Of a stretch of DNA of 64,000 bases, positions 8,525 to 16,732 are shown piece after piece. The notes under the pieces were generated by a model that was not told the DNA's origin, ran no database searches, and worked only from the letters and a program-made list of their open reading frames with translations. Location of the stretch: NCBI GenBank assembly GCA_963730225.1, contig CAVSQX010000004.1, forward strand, positions 310,001-374,000, read 5' to 3'. Each line of letters starts with the position of its first letter. Within the stretch, counting starts at the first letter, position 1. The translations under genes were made by a program, and so were the position numbers. This DNA is from CAVSQX01 sp963730225. Lineage in GTDB: Bacteria; Planctomycetota; Phycisphaerae; Tepidisphaerales; Tepidisphaeraceae.

Positions 8525-9547
8525 ATGCCCGCATCACTGCGCGAAATTCTGCTGAAATTGTGCCGCCGGGAAGACCTGACTCGCGACGAAGCCCGGGATG
8601 CGTTCGTACAGATCATGTCGGGGCAGGCGACCGACGCGCAGATCGGCGGGCTGCTGGTGGGGCTGGCGGCCAAGGGGACAAGCGTCGAAGAACTGGTCGG
8701 CGCGGCGAGTGTGATGCGCGAGAATGCGATTGCGATCGGATGTGATGACGAAATCATTCTCGACACCTGCGGCACCGGCGGGGACGTGCGCGGAACGTTC
8801 AACATCTCCACGGCCGCGGCGCTGATCGTCGCGGCAGTCGGCGTGAAAGTGGTGAAGCACGGGAATCGCAGCGCTTCGAGCAAGTCCGGATCGGCGGATG
8901 TGCTGGAGAAGCTGGGGCTGAAGCTCGATCTGACGCCGGAGAAGCTTCGCCGGTGTTTGTCGGAAGCGAACATTTGTTTTGCTTTTGCGAGGTACCATCA
9001 CCCGGCGATGAAGTTCGTGGCGGCGGCGCGGACGTCGCTGGGCGTGCCGACGATTTTTAATGTGCTGGGACCGCTGACCAATCCCGCGCGGGCGAAGCAC
9101 CAATTGCTGGGGGTTTTTGCGCCGGAATTGACGGATCGGTTGGCGGCGGTGTTGCGCGAGTTGGGCAGCCAGCGGGCGTGGGTGGTTCATGCGGACGATG
9201 GATTGGACGAGCTATCGACGCTGGGGCCGACGCGAGTCAGCGAATTGAAAGACGGACACGTGAGCACGTGGACGCTGGATCCGAAGGATTTGGGTTTTGC
9301 GTACGCTCGGCTGTCGGATTTGCAGGTGGGCGATGTGGAGCAGGCGACCGATGCGCTGAAGAATGTTCTGGGCGGGCGGGCGGGGCCGATGCGCGACATC
9401 GCGCTGCTGAACGCGGCGGCGGCTTTAGTTATCGCGGATCGGGCTCAAAAGATTACCGATGCCCTGCCGTTGGCGGCGGCGGCGGTCGATTCGGGGCAGG
9501 CGGAGCGGGTTTTGAATCGCTTGCTGGCCGTCGCGGCGGGCGATTGA
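8525..9547 (+). CDS. trpD: Anthranilate phosphoribosyltransferase
   Basis: 340 residues. TrpD joins anthranilate to PRPP in tryptophan synthesis. The PRPP loop GTGGD is at about 83-87, followed by TFNISTAAALIVAA, the anthranilate-contacting KHGNRSASSKSGSADVLE region, and the conserved FNVLGPLTNPA block. ATG 8525 is chosen because homology begins there (MPASLREILLKLCRRE); the open frame extends far upstream only as a shadow of galK. It is 8 bp downstream of galK, so translational coupling is likely. No other trp gene is in the window. The end is 18 bp before the next gene, which has its own -10-like element. Confidence 0.95.
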   Translation: MPASLREILLKLCRREDLTRDEARDAFVQIMSGQATDAQIGGLLVGLAAKGTSVEELVGAASVMRENAIAIGCDDEIILDTCGTGGDVRGTFNISTAAALIVAAVGVKVVKHGNRSASSKSGSADVLEKLGLKLDLTPEKLRRCLSEANICFAFARYHHPAMKFVAAARTSLGVPTIFNVLGPLTNPARAKHQLLGVFAPELTDRLAAVLRELGSQRAWVVHADDGLDELSTLGPTRVSELKDGHVSTWTLDPKDLGFAYARLSDLQVGDVEQATDALKNVLGGRAGPMRDIALLNAAAALVIADRAQKITDALPLAAAAVDSGQAERVLNRLLAVAAGD

Positions 9548-9552
9548 CGTGC

Positions 9553-9558
9553 TACAAT
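9553..9558 (+). promoter_or_regulatory. -10-like hexamer before the nfeD-type gene
   Basis: TACAAT ends 7 nt before ATG 9566, and no Shine-Dalgarno is present. The spacing fits a leaderless transcript; no clear -35 is seen. Confidence 0.4.
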
Positions 9559-9565
9559 CAAGCAT

Positions 9566-11077
9566 ATGCGATGCTGGCTTCCCATGCTGTTGCTGGCGGT
9601 CTGTTGGCCGTTGCAATCGCTCGGTCAAACGACAGCGCCGTCGGCGGCGGTGGTAATCGCGCTGCACGGCGAAGTGGACGAGTTCACACGCGACTCGCTA
9701 TTCCGCAAATTCGCCGAGGCGCGGCGGCTGGGGGCGACGACGGTCATTCTCGACATGGACACGCCGGGCGGGCTGGTTGTCGCGGGTTTGGATATCTCGC
9801 AGTTTCTGCGCCGGCAGAATGATCTGCACGTCATCGCTTACATCAGCGACAAAGCGTATTCGGCCGGGGCGATGATCGCCGTGGCGTGCAATGAAATCGT
9901 GATGTCGCCGTCGGCGGTGGTGGGCGACTGCGCTCCGATCGTTTTTGATACCAGCGGGCAACTCCAACCGCTGCCGGCAGCGGAGCGGGCCAAGCAGCAG
10001 AGTCCGATCGTCAGCGATTTCGATGCCAGCGCCGATCGCAATGGTTACGATCCGTTGCTGCTGGAAGCGATGGTGATCGTGGAGCGTGTCGTTCACGTCG
10101 TGCAAAGCCCGACCGGTCAACAACGATTCGTCGACGACAAGGAATACGCCAAACTCATAACCCAGGGTTGGAAGCCCACGGCGGGACTGCCTGATCCGTT
10201 GGTCGGCGCCGACTCGCTGCTTACGCTGCAAACCAGCCAAGCGCTGAAAGTTGGCGTGGCCAAGGGCGTGGCCGACTCGCCACAGGCGCTGGCGGATCAG
10301 CGGGGATTGAAAATCATCGCCGATCTGACGCCCGGCGCCGGTGAGGACTTGATCGAGTTAGCTAGCTCGGCGCCGGTTCGCGGGCTGCTGTTGACGATCT
10401 TCATGATGTGCCTGTACATCGCGCTGGGAAGTCCGGGGCATGGAGCGGCCGAAGCGACGGCCATCGTCGCGCTGGGACTGCTGGTCGGCGTTCCGTTGCT
10501 GACGGGGTACGCCCAATGGTGGGAGTTGGCCGCGATCATTGCGGGACTGGCGCTGCTGGCATTTGAGATTTTCGTCTTCCCGGGTCACGGCGTCTCGGCC
10601 GTCGCGGGAATCATCCTGATGCTGGCCGGGTTTCTGATGACGTTCGTGGGCAAGGAGCCGTCGGGTTTGCCCGGGTGGCTGCCGTCGCTGAATCAAACCT
10701 GGTCGAGTTTTCGCCAAGGTGTTGTGGTGATTACCTGCGCCCTGGCGGCTTCGCTGCTGCTTTCAACGTGGCTGCGGCGATATTTGCCGCATCTGCCGTA
10801 TTTCAGCCGGCTGATTTTGACGGCGACCACGGGCGGCGCGATCGCCAACTCGCAGGAGTTTCCCCCCGGCAACGCCTGGCCCGGCGTGGGGACGTGCGGC
10901 ACGGCCGTGACCGATCTGCGTCCGGGCGGATCGGCGGAATTTGTGGATGTGTCGCTGGGTGACAAACGTGCCATCGCGGTCGTGAGTGAAAGCGGATATC
11001 TGCTCGCCGGGGCAAAGGTTGTGGTTCGCCAGTCGCGCGGGAACTTCGTGGCCGTGGCCCGCTCCAGCGGCGCCTGA
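9566..11077 (+). CDS. NfeD family membrane-bound serine protease (ClpP class)
   Basis: 503 residues, the long NfeD1b form. A signal peptide (about 1-20) leads into a ClpP/SppA-like domain with the TPGG turn (66-69) and the catalytic-type serine S99 in KAYSAGAMIA. Residues about 265-370 contain four or five hydrophobic segments, and the C-terminal ~120 residues form the soluble OB-fold NfeD domain (GTCGTAVTDLRPGGSAEF). Homologues form a membrane protease linked to stomatin/SPFH proteins and envelope quality control; no stomatin gene is adjacent here, so the partner is unknown. It lies 18 bp after trpD and 40 bp before lpxC-fabZ, in the same orientation. Confidence 0.9.
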   Translation: MRCWLPMLLLAVCWPLQSLGQTTAPSAAVVIALHGEVDEFTRDSLFRKFAEARRLGATTVILDMDTPGGLVVAGLDISQFLRRQNDLHVIAYISDKAYSAGAMIAVACNEIVMSPSAVVGDCAPIVFDTSGQLQPLPAAERAKQQSPIVSDFDASADRNGYDPLLLEAMVIVERVVHVVQSPTGQQRFVDDKEYAKLITQGWKPTAGLPDPLVGADSLLTLQTSQALKVGVAKGVADSPQALADQRGLKIIADLTPGAGEDLIELASSAPVRGLLLTIFMMCLYIALGSPGHGAAEATAIVALGLLVGVPLLTGYAQWWELAAIIAGLALLAFEIFVFPGHGVSAVAGIILMLAGFLMTFVGKEPSGLPGWLPSLNQTWSSFRQGVVVITCALAASLLLSTWLRRYLPHLPYFSRLILTATTGGAIANSQEFPPGNAWPGVGTCGTAVTDLRPGGSAEFVDVSLGDKRAIAVVSESGYLLAGAKVVVRQSRGNFVAVARSSGA

Positions 11078-11102
11078 TGCTTCATCGCCAGCGTGGCCCT
11101 GC

Positions 11103-11108
11103 TATACT
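11103..11108 (+). promoter_or_regulatory. -10-like hexamer before lpxC-fabZ
   Basis: TATACT lies 9 nt before the chosen GTG start (11118), with no Shine-Dalgarno. It supports both the start choice and a separate promoter for the lipid A genes. Confidence 0.35.
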
Positions 11109-11117
11109 TCCCATTTC

Positions 11118-12434
11118 GTGCCACGGCAGCAAACGACAATTTCACGAGAAGTCTCGTTCCGAGGCAAAGGGCTTTTTTCGGGGGAGACGGCCACGCTCAC
11201 CTTCGCGCCGGCCGAGCCGGAAACGGGAATCACCTTCGTTCGGGAGCAGGATGACAAGGTAGCGATCATCCCCGCGCGGATCGAAAACGTGCTGAAGCGT
11301 CCGCGGCGAACCAGTCTTCGCAACGGCACGCTGTTCGTGGACACGGTGGAGCACTGTCTGGCGGCGTTGAACGGCCTGGGGATCGACAACGCCCTGGTGA
11401 CAATCTCGGGTGGGACAACCGGTGAAGTGCCGGGCGGCGACGGGTCGAGCCAGCCGTTTGTCGAGATTCTCACCACCGCCGGCGTAGTGGAACAAGCGGC
11501 GGTAAAACGGCCGCTGATCATCCGTGAGCCGATTTCGGTCACGGACGGCGACGCGACGCTGGCGGCACTGCCGGGACCGGAAGATCGCCTGGAGATCGTG
11601 TACGAATTCGAGGCGGCCGCTCCGATCGGTCGGCAGGTTTTTTCATTCCATGTGGGAGATGACGATTTCATTACGCAACTGGCGCCGGCGCGCACATTTT
11701 CCTTCGAGGCCGAAGCGCGGGAAGCCCAGGCTCGGGGATACGGGAAGCATCTGACGCCGGCGGATGTGCTGGTGATTTCCGAATCGGGGCCGATTAATAA
11801 CTCGTTCCGATTTTCCGATGAGTGCGCGAGGCACAAGGTGCTGGACATTCTGGGGGATCTGTACTTGATCGGCCGGCCGCTACGGGGCCGGATCGTGGCG
11901 CACAAGAGCGGGCACACGCTCAATCACATGCTGGCGCGGCGGCTGCTGCAATGGGACGAGCGCTCGGCTCGCCAAACGTTGGTCCATCGCGATGCTGCCT
12001 TGGACATTCGCCGCATTCAGCGAATTCTTCCGCACCGCTATCCGATGCTGCTGGTGGACCGGGTGCTGGAGATTCAAGGGGATCAGAAGGCGATTGGGAT
12101 CAAAAACGTCACATTCAACGATATTTTCTTCCAGGGACATTATCCCGGCACGCCGATCATGCCGGGCGTTTTGATCGTCGAGGCCTTGGGCCAACTGGGG
12201 GGAATTCTGCTGAGCCAGAAGCTGGAGCACACGGGCAAACTTGCGGTGCTGCTGAGTATGGATAAGGTGAAGATACGCCATCCGGTGACGCCGGGCGATC
12301 AGCTTTTGCTCGAGGCCGTTACCGTTCGAGTCAAAAGCCGTACAGGGCACGTTCGGTGCAAGGCGTTTGTAGGGGATAAATTGGCCGCGGAGGCCGATAT
12401 CAAGTTCATGTTGGTGGATGCGGAGCCGTTGTAG
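11118..12434 (+). CDS. lpxC-fabZ: LpxC-FabZ fusion: UDP-3-O-acyl-GlcNAc deacetylase / 3-hydroxyacyl-ACP dehydratase
   Basis: 438 residues. The LpxC half (about 1-290) catalyses the committed step of lipid A synthesis; zinc and catalytic residues are visible as H79 in VDTVEHCLA, the FSDECARHKVLDILGDL block and HKSGHTLNH. The FabZ half (about 295-438) dehydrates 3-hydroxyacyl-ACP; its HRYPMLLVDRVLE and FQGHYPGTPIMPGVLIVEA motifs carry the active-site His and Glu. The two enzymes compete for 3-hydroxyacyl-ACP, so fusion could balance lipid A against phospholipid. Fusion is known in Bacteroidetes, Chlorobi and Planctomycetes. I chose GTG 11118 because LpxC homology starts at ISREVSFRGKG. lpxA follows 21 bp later. 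Confidence 0.93.
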   Translation: MPRQQTTISREVSFRGKGLFSGETATLTFAPAEPETGITFVREQDDKVAIIPARIENVLKRPRRTSLRNGTLFVDTVEHCLAALNGLGIDNALVTISGGTTGEVPGGDGSSQPFVEILTTAGVVEQAAVKRPLIIREPISVTDGDATLAALPGPEDRLEIVYEFEAAAPIGRQVFSFHVGDDDFITQLAPARTFSFEAEAREAQARGYGKHLTPADVLVISESGPINNSFRFSDECARHKVLDILGDLYLIGRPLRGRIVAHKSGHTLNHMLARRLLQWDERSARQTLVHRDAALDIRRIQRILPHRYPMLLVDRVLEIQGDQKAIGIKNVTFNDIFFQGHYPGTPIMPGVLIVEALGQLGGILLSQKLEHTGKLAVLLSMDKVKIRHPVTPGDQLLLEAVTVRVKSRTGHVRCKAFVGDKLAAEADIKFMLVDAEPL

Positions 12435-12455
12435 GAGAATCAGACAGACACGCTC

Positions 12456-13274
12456 ATGGCGAAGATTTCACCACTAGCACTCGTGGATTGCAGCGCCCGT
12501 CTGGATGCGGATGTGGAAGTCGGTCCGTTCTGCACGGTGGGCCCGAACGTAACGATGGCAAGCGGATGCCGGTTGATCAGCCACGTCGTGATCGACGGGC
12601 ATAGCACCATCGGCGCGGGCAACATATTTCATCCGCATTGCACGATCGGGGCGATTCCGCAGGACAAAAAATTCCGCGGCGAGAAAACGTCGCTGGTCAT
12701 CGGCAGCAACAACATCATCCGTGAAGCGGTCACGATCCACATCGGCACGGCCGGCGGTGGTGGAATCACCCGCGTCGGAAATAACAATCTGCTGATGGTC
12801 AACTGCCATATCGGCCACGATTGCCAGATCGGCGACAACTGTGTCCTGGCGAACAATGTGATGCTGGCCGGCCACATTGTCGTCGGAAATAACGTCTGGA
12901 TGTCCGGCGCGTCGGCCAGCCATCATTACGTCAGCATTGGCGATTTCGCTTTCATCGCCGGCATGGCTCGCATCCACCATGATGTTCCGCCGTTCATGAA
13001 GGTTTCCGACGACGACAAGATACGAGCTGTAAACAGCGAAGGAATGCGCCGCGCCGGCATTGCCGCCGATGATATCGAGCGCATCGAAGGCGCGGCCCGC
13101 CGGCTGTTTTTCAATCGCGGCAAGCAGCCGTTCGCCGCGGCGTTGGGCGATTTTGAAACGCTCAACGGGCAGCATCCGAAGGTGAAGCTGCTGGTGGAAT
13201 TTCTGCATCGCCGAACGGCCGGCAAGCACGGACGACATCTGGAAGGACTGCGCCCACGAAGGGAAAAGAATTGA
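12456..13274 (+). CDS. lpxA: Acyl-ACP--UDP-N-acetylglucosamine O-acyltransferase
   Basis: 272 residues. LpxA transfers a 3-hydroxyacyl chain from ACP to UDP-GlcNAc, the first step of lipid A synthesis in the cytoplasm. The N-terminal ~190 residues show left-handed beta-helix hexapeptide repeats (VGNNN, IGDNC, VGNNV types). VNCHIGHDCQIG includes the expected catalytic histidine, and GMRRAGI opens the helical C-terminal domain. It is 21 bp after lpxC-fabZ, and a Gfo/Idh/MocA oxidoreductase follows. That oxidoreductase could mean the substrate is UDP-GlcNAc3N rather than UDP-GlcNAc, but this is inference only. ATG 12456 is the first start with homology (MAKISPLALVD). Confidence 0.95.
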   Translation: MAKISPLALVDCSARLDADVEVGPFCTVGPNVTMASGCRLISHVVIDGHSTIGAGNIFHPHCTIGAIPQDKKFRGEKTSLVIGSNNIIREAVTIHIGTAGGGGITRVGNNNLLMVNCHIGHDCQIGDNCVLANNVMLAGHIVVGNNVWMSGASASHHYVSIGDFAFIAGMARIHHDVPPFMKVSDDDKIRAVNSEGMRRAGIAADDIERIEGAARRLFFNRGKQPFAAALGDFETLNGQHPKVKLLVEFLHRRTAGKHGRHLEGLRPRREKN

Positions 13275-13308
13275 GCGTTCACATTTCACCCCCTCGGGAG
13301 CGATCGGT

Positions 13309-13314
13309 TACGAT
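13309..13314 (+). promoter_or_regulatory. -10-like hexamer before the Gfo/Idh/MocA gene
   Basis: TACGAT ends 7 nt before GTG 13322; TTCACC lies 18 bp further upstream (13285-13290). It supports GTG 13322 over the alternative TTG 13271, which overlaps the lpxA stop. Confidence 0.35.
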
Positions 13315-13321
13315 TGGCTCC

Positions 13322-14368
13322 GTGAGCGACACTCGATCAAAACTGAATCCGCAGGTTCCTCCGTTTGGTCCATTGCCGGTGGCGGTGATCGGGTGCGGGC
13401 GGATGGGGCGGCTGCACTGCCGGTTTTACAGTCAGATGCCGCAGGTGAAGCTGGTGGGTGTTTACGACGCCAATCCGGAAGTCACCGCCGCTGCTGCGGA
13501 GGAATTTAACACCAAGCCATTTGGCCGGCTGAGCGATCTGCTGGCCCAGACGGCCGCAGCGACGATCGCGGTGCCGACCACGGCTCATCCCGAGATTGCC
13601 CGGGACTGCATGAAGGCCGGCGTGGCTTGTTTGATCGAAAAACCGCTGGCCAAGGACGTGGCCGAGGCGCGAAAAATCGTCGAGTGGGGCAAGGCATCGA
13701 ATGTTACGGTTCAAGTGGGCCACATTGAGCGGTTCAATCCGGCGGTGCGGGCGATGCGGCAGATGCACATCCAGCCGGGTTTTATCGAGGTGACGCGAAT
13801 CAGCCCGCTGACGTTCCGCAGCATCGACGTCGGCGTCGTGCTGGACATGATGATCCACGACATCGACATCGTGCTGCAACTGGCCCAGTCGCAGGTTTCG
13901 CGGATCGACGCGACGGGGGTGAGCATCACCGGTGAAACCGAGGATATCTGCAACGCCCGGATCAAATTTGCCAACGGCTGCGTGGCCAACATGACGGCAT
14001 CGCGGCTGGCTCTGAAAACGGAACGCAAGCTGCGCGTCTTCTCGCCGGATGCGTATGTTTCGGTGGACTATCAGAAGCGATACGGCATCGTGGCCCATCG
14101 CGGAGACAATCTGGACGCCATCCGCGATGCGGTGGCGAAAATCCGCACCGGGGAAATTCAGGATTTGTCGGAGCTAAACTTCGCGGACCTGGTGACGATT
14201 CAGGAATTGCAGATCGACGATTCCGATCCGTTGCGTGCGGAGTTGGAATCGTTCGTGAACGCCGTCAAGAATCGTTCGTTGCCGGAAGTGCCGGCGGAGG
14301 ATGGGCTGGCGGCGGTCGAACTGGCGACGCAAATCGTTCAATCCATCTCGACGCAAAAGCTGGCGTGA
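13322..14368 (+). CDS. Gfo/Idh/MocA family NAD(P)-dependent oxidoreductase, lpxA-linked
   Basis: 348 residues. An N-terminal Rossmann fold (VAVIGCGRMGRLHCRFY, about 20-36) is followed by the EKPLAKD motif with the catalytic-type lysine and a C-terminal alpha/beta domain with VGHIERFNPAVRAM. An oxidoreductase of this family next to lpxA recalls GnnA, which with the aminotransferase GnnB makes UDP-GlcNAc3N for amide-linked lipid A; no gnnB-like gene is visible nearby. The sugar substrate is therefore unproven. Two starts are possible: TTG 13271, preceded by an AAGGGA stretch, or GTG 13322, with a -10-like hexamer 7 nt upstream; I prefer GTG. It converges with the minus-strand foldase gene 10 bp later. 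Confidence 0.85.
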   Translation: MSDTRSKLNPQVPPFGPLPVAVIGCGRMGRLHCRFYSQMPQVKLVGVYDANPEVTAAAAEEFNTKPFGRLSDLLAQTAAATIAVPTTAHPEIARDCMKAGVACLIEKPLAKDVAEARKIVEWGKASNVTVQVGHIERFNPAVRAMRQMHIQPGFIEVTRISPLTFRSIDVGVVLDMMIHDIDIVLQLAQSQVSRIDATGVSITGETEDICNARIKFANGCVANMTASRLALKTERKLRVFSPDAYVSVDYQKRYGIVAHRGDNLDAIRDAVAKIRTGEIQDLSELNFADLVTIQELQIDDSDPLRAELESFVNAVKNRSLPEVPAEDGLAAVELATQIVQSISTQKLA

Positions 14369-14378
14369 ATGGGCCAGC

Positions 14379-15736
14379 CTACCGCGCGGCCCAGCGGGGA
14401 TATTCCTGCATGGCCATATCGACGGCGGTGTCCAAAAGCGGCGGGTCGGGAGAAATGGCGGCGCTGCGGAACATTTTTTCCAGCGCCTGGTTATAGAGAA
14501 CGCTGTATTGCTGCTGCCTTAGCCTTTCGCGGATGTCATCCTGGACGGATTGATCGTCAAACGGCCGCACTCGTCCTTCCTTGGCGCTTCCAACTTGGCG
14601 ATGTAAAATCCGTCGTCGGTTTCAATGACGGGTGTGATGTCGCCGACCTGGATTTTCCAGATGGCCTGGTCGACTTTGTCGATGCGATACGAATCGCGCT
14701 GCATCCAGCCGCCCGGATCGCCGCTGTGGCTCTTGAGAAAGTCGTCCTGGTTCTCGGCGGCGGCGAGGGTGGCGAAATCGTCGCCGCGGAGGGTGCGCTG
14801 GCGAACCAATTCGATCCGCTGGCGCGCCGCCTGCCGCGCGTGATCGCCGCCGATTCGAGCCGGATCGATTTTAATAACGCGGAACTGGGCCTGGGCGCGC
14901 TCGCTGTACAGCTGGTCGACATTGGCGTCGTAGAAGCTGCGCATGTCGTCGGCGCTGATTTGAATGCGCGGCATGATGTGGCGTTCCTTGAGCATTTCCC
15001 ACATGGTGAATCGATAATTCTCACGGACGGCCTGATCAAAATCCTCTCCTTCAGCGGCGGCGCGGCGCTTGGCCAATTCCAGCGATCCGCCGGCCTTGGT
15101 GATCAGATCCTCCCGATATTCCATCGCCAGGTTTTCGGCGTATTTTTTTTCGTCGTCGGTTAACTGAGTTTTGGCCAGGGCAAATATCACTTCGCTTTGG
15201 ATTTGTTCTTTCAATTGGGCCCCGAGCTGCTGGCGAGCGAACTCCCGGAAACCATCCTCATCCAACTCCTTCGCTTTAGCCGCCAGGGTTTTGGCCTGAA
15301 GCGACAAAAGAGTGTTGGCGTAGATGGGCGCGCCGTTTACCTCGACGACGACTCCACCCAGCGTCAGGTAACCGGGGCTGTCGGCGGGCGGGGCGACGAC
15401 GGGGGTCAAATCGGCGGTGTCGCTGGGCTGTGTCGTGGCGGGCGTCGCCGCCGTCGGCTCGACGGAGACCGACTCGAGCGGCTGAATCGGCGAAACCGAG
15501 GCGAACTGCGTGGCCGGCACGACGGAGGCTTCTTTGGGGGAATCGTTGTCGACGGAGTCGGCGATCGGCGGCGGGTCCGCCGGTCGATCCACCGGCGAGG
15601 GCGTCGGCGCGGTGGGCATGAATGTGTTTTCCGAAAGCGACTGCGGCTGATTGCTCCCGCAACCGGCCGACATCATCGCACACCAGCCCAGGGCAGTACC
15701 GATGGCCCATCGCATCGATCTGAATTGTCGGCGCAT
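14379..15736 (-). CDS. SurA/PpiC-like peptidyl-prolyl isomerase lipoprotein, frameshifted near the 3' end
   Basis: A signal peptide with a lipobox (MSAGC, Cys about 26) is followed by a Pro/Thr/Val-rich linker (about 30-125), a SurA-N-like helical region and a parvulin-type domain. Such proteins help fold outer-membrane and secreted proteins in the periplasm. The uninterrupted frame stops at 14519 with unrelated residues, while the following frame encodes the expected tail (RVRPFDDQSVQDDIRERL, then QQQYSVLYNQALEKM) to 14379. Adding one base near 14585-14587, at GAAGCGCCAAGG, restores a 452-residue protein. This is either a sequencing error or a real loss of the last ~65 residues. A related foldase gene is at 30224-31360. 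Confidence 0.8.
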
Positions 15737-15762
15737 GCGATTCTCCTACCCGGCACATGTCC

Positions 15763-16635
15763 TCATGCCACGTGCGGCGGCAGTTCCTTGCAGATTTGAA
15801 CCGTCGCCTTGCTCTTGTTCAACGTGTAAAAATGAATCCCATCGGCTCCATGAGCCAGCAAATCCTTACATTGTGCCGCCGCATATGCAACCCCGGCGTC
15901 GTGGACGGCCTGCGGATCGGCCTCAAGGGCCTCGAGCTTCAGCAGCAATGGCTGGGGGATTTTTGCTCCGCACATGCTGACGAACTTCTTAATCTGGGCC
16001 ACATTCAGGATCGGCATGATACCGGCAATGATCGGAACTTTTATGCCCATTGTGTGGGCGTGGTCTCGAAAGCGATAGAAATCGTCGTTGTCGAAGAACA
16101 ATTGGGTGACGACGAAGCTGGCGCCGTTGTCGACTTTTCGCTTGAGATGTTCCAGATCGCGGATGCGATTGAGGCACTGCGGATGGCCTTCGGGGTATCC
16201 GGCGACGCCGATGCAGAATTCGTGTCGAGCGGCGGCAAACTTGACCAAGGCGTCGGCATTGGAAAATCCGCCCTCTGGAGCCACGAACTGGGATTGTCCG
16301 GCCGGCGGATCGCCGCGCAGAGCCAGCACGTTGCGAATGCCGGCGATCCACAAATCGTCCAGAACAGAGCCGATTTCAGCTTGATTGTGACCGACGCAGG
16401 TTAAATGGGCCATCGAGCGGATGCCCAGCTCGCGCTGAATCCGCTCGACCAGTTCTACGGTTTTCTGGCGCGTGCTGCCGCCGGCGCCGTAGGTTACCGA
16501 GACGTAGCTGGGGCGGATGGCCTTGAGCTCATCGATGGTGGCAAAGAGCGACGCAAATCCGGCGTCGGTCCTTGGTGGAAAGAACTCGAACGAGACGGTC
16601 GGCTGGCCGGTTGCAAGAATGCGGTCAATGCGCAT
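15763..16635 (-). CDS. metF: Methylenetetrahydrofolate reductase
   Basis: 290 residues, the usual bacterial MetF length. The FAD enzyme reduces 5,10-methylene-THF to 5-methyl-THF for methionine synthesis. Visible features are TVSFEFFPPRTD with the conserved Glu, SVTYGAGGSTR, AHLTCVGHN, ALRGDPP and TQLFFDNDDFYRF. I chose ATG 16635 (MRIDRILATGQPTVS) because the longer frame only adds non-homologous residues that run into the porin terminator. It lies between the foldase gene (26 bp downstream) and the porin terminator, so it is likely transcribed from its own promoter; no Shine-Dalgarno is obvious. Confidence 0.94.
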   Translation of the reverse strand: MRIDRILATGQPTVSFEFFPPRTDAGFASLFATIDELKAIRPSYVSVTYGAGGSTRQKTVELVERIQRELGIRSMAHLTCVGHNQAEIGSVLDDLWIAGIRNVLALRGDPPAGQSQFVAPEGGFSNADALVKFAAARHEFCIGVAGYPEGHPQCLNRIRDLEHLKRKVDNGASFVVTQLFFDNDDFYRFRDHAHTMGIKVPIIAGIMPILNVAQIKKFVSMCGAKIPQPLLLKLEALEADPQAVHDAGVAYAAAQCKDLLAHGADGIHFYTLNKSKATVQICKELPPHVA

Positions 16636-16672
16636 AGTGCTTGCGCGGCATTTTACTCCATTGGTCGAAATG

Positions 16673-16704
16673 AAAAAGGGCGTCGCGGTTTTTGCCGCGA
16701 CGCC
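16673..16704 (-). terminator. Rho-independent terminator of the porin gene
   Basis: On the minus strand GGCGTCGCGG-CAAAAA-CCGCGACGCC is followed by CTTTTTC: a perfect 10-bp stem and a U tract, about 29 nt after the porin stop codon. Confidence 0.85.
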
Positions 16705-16732
16705 TTTGGATCGGATCGTTGCCAAGCGAAGG

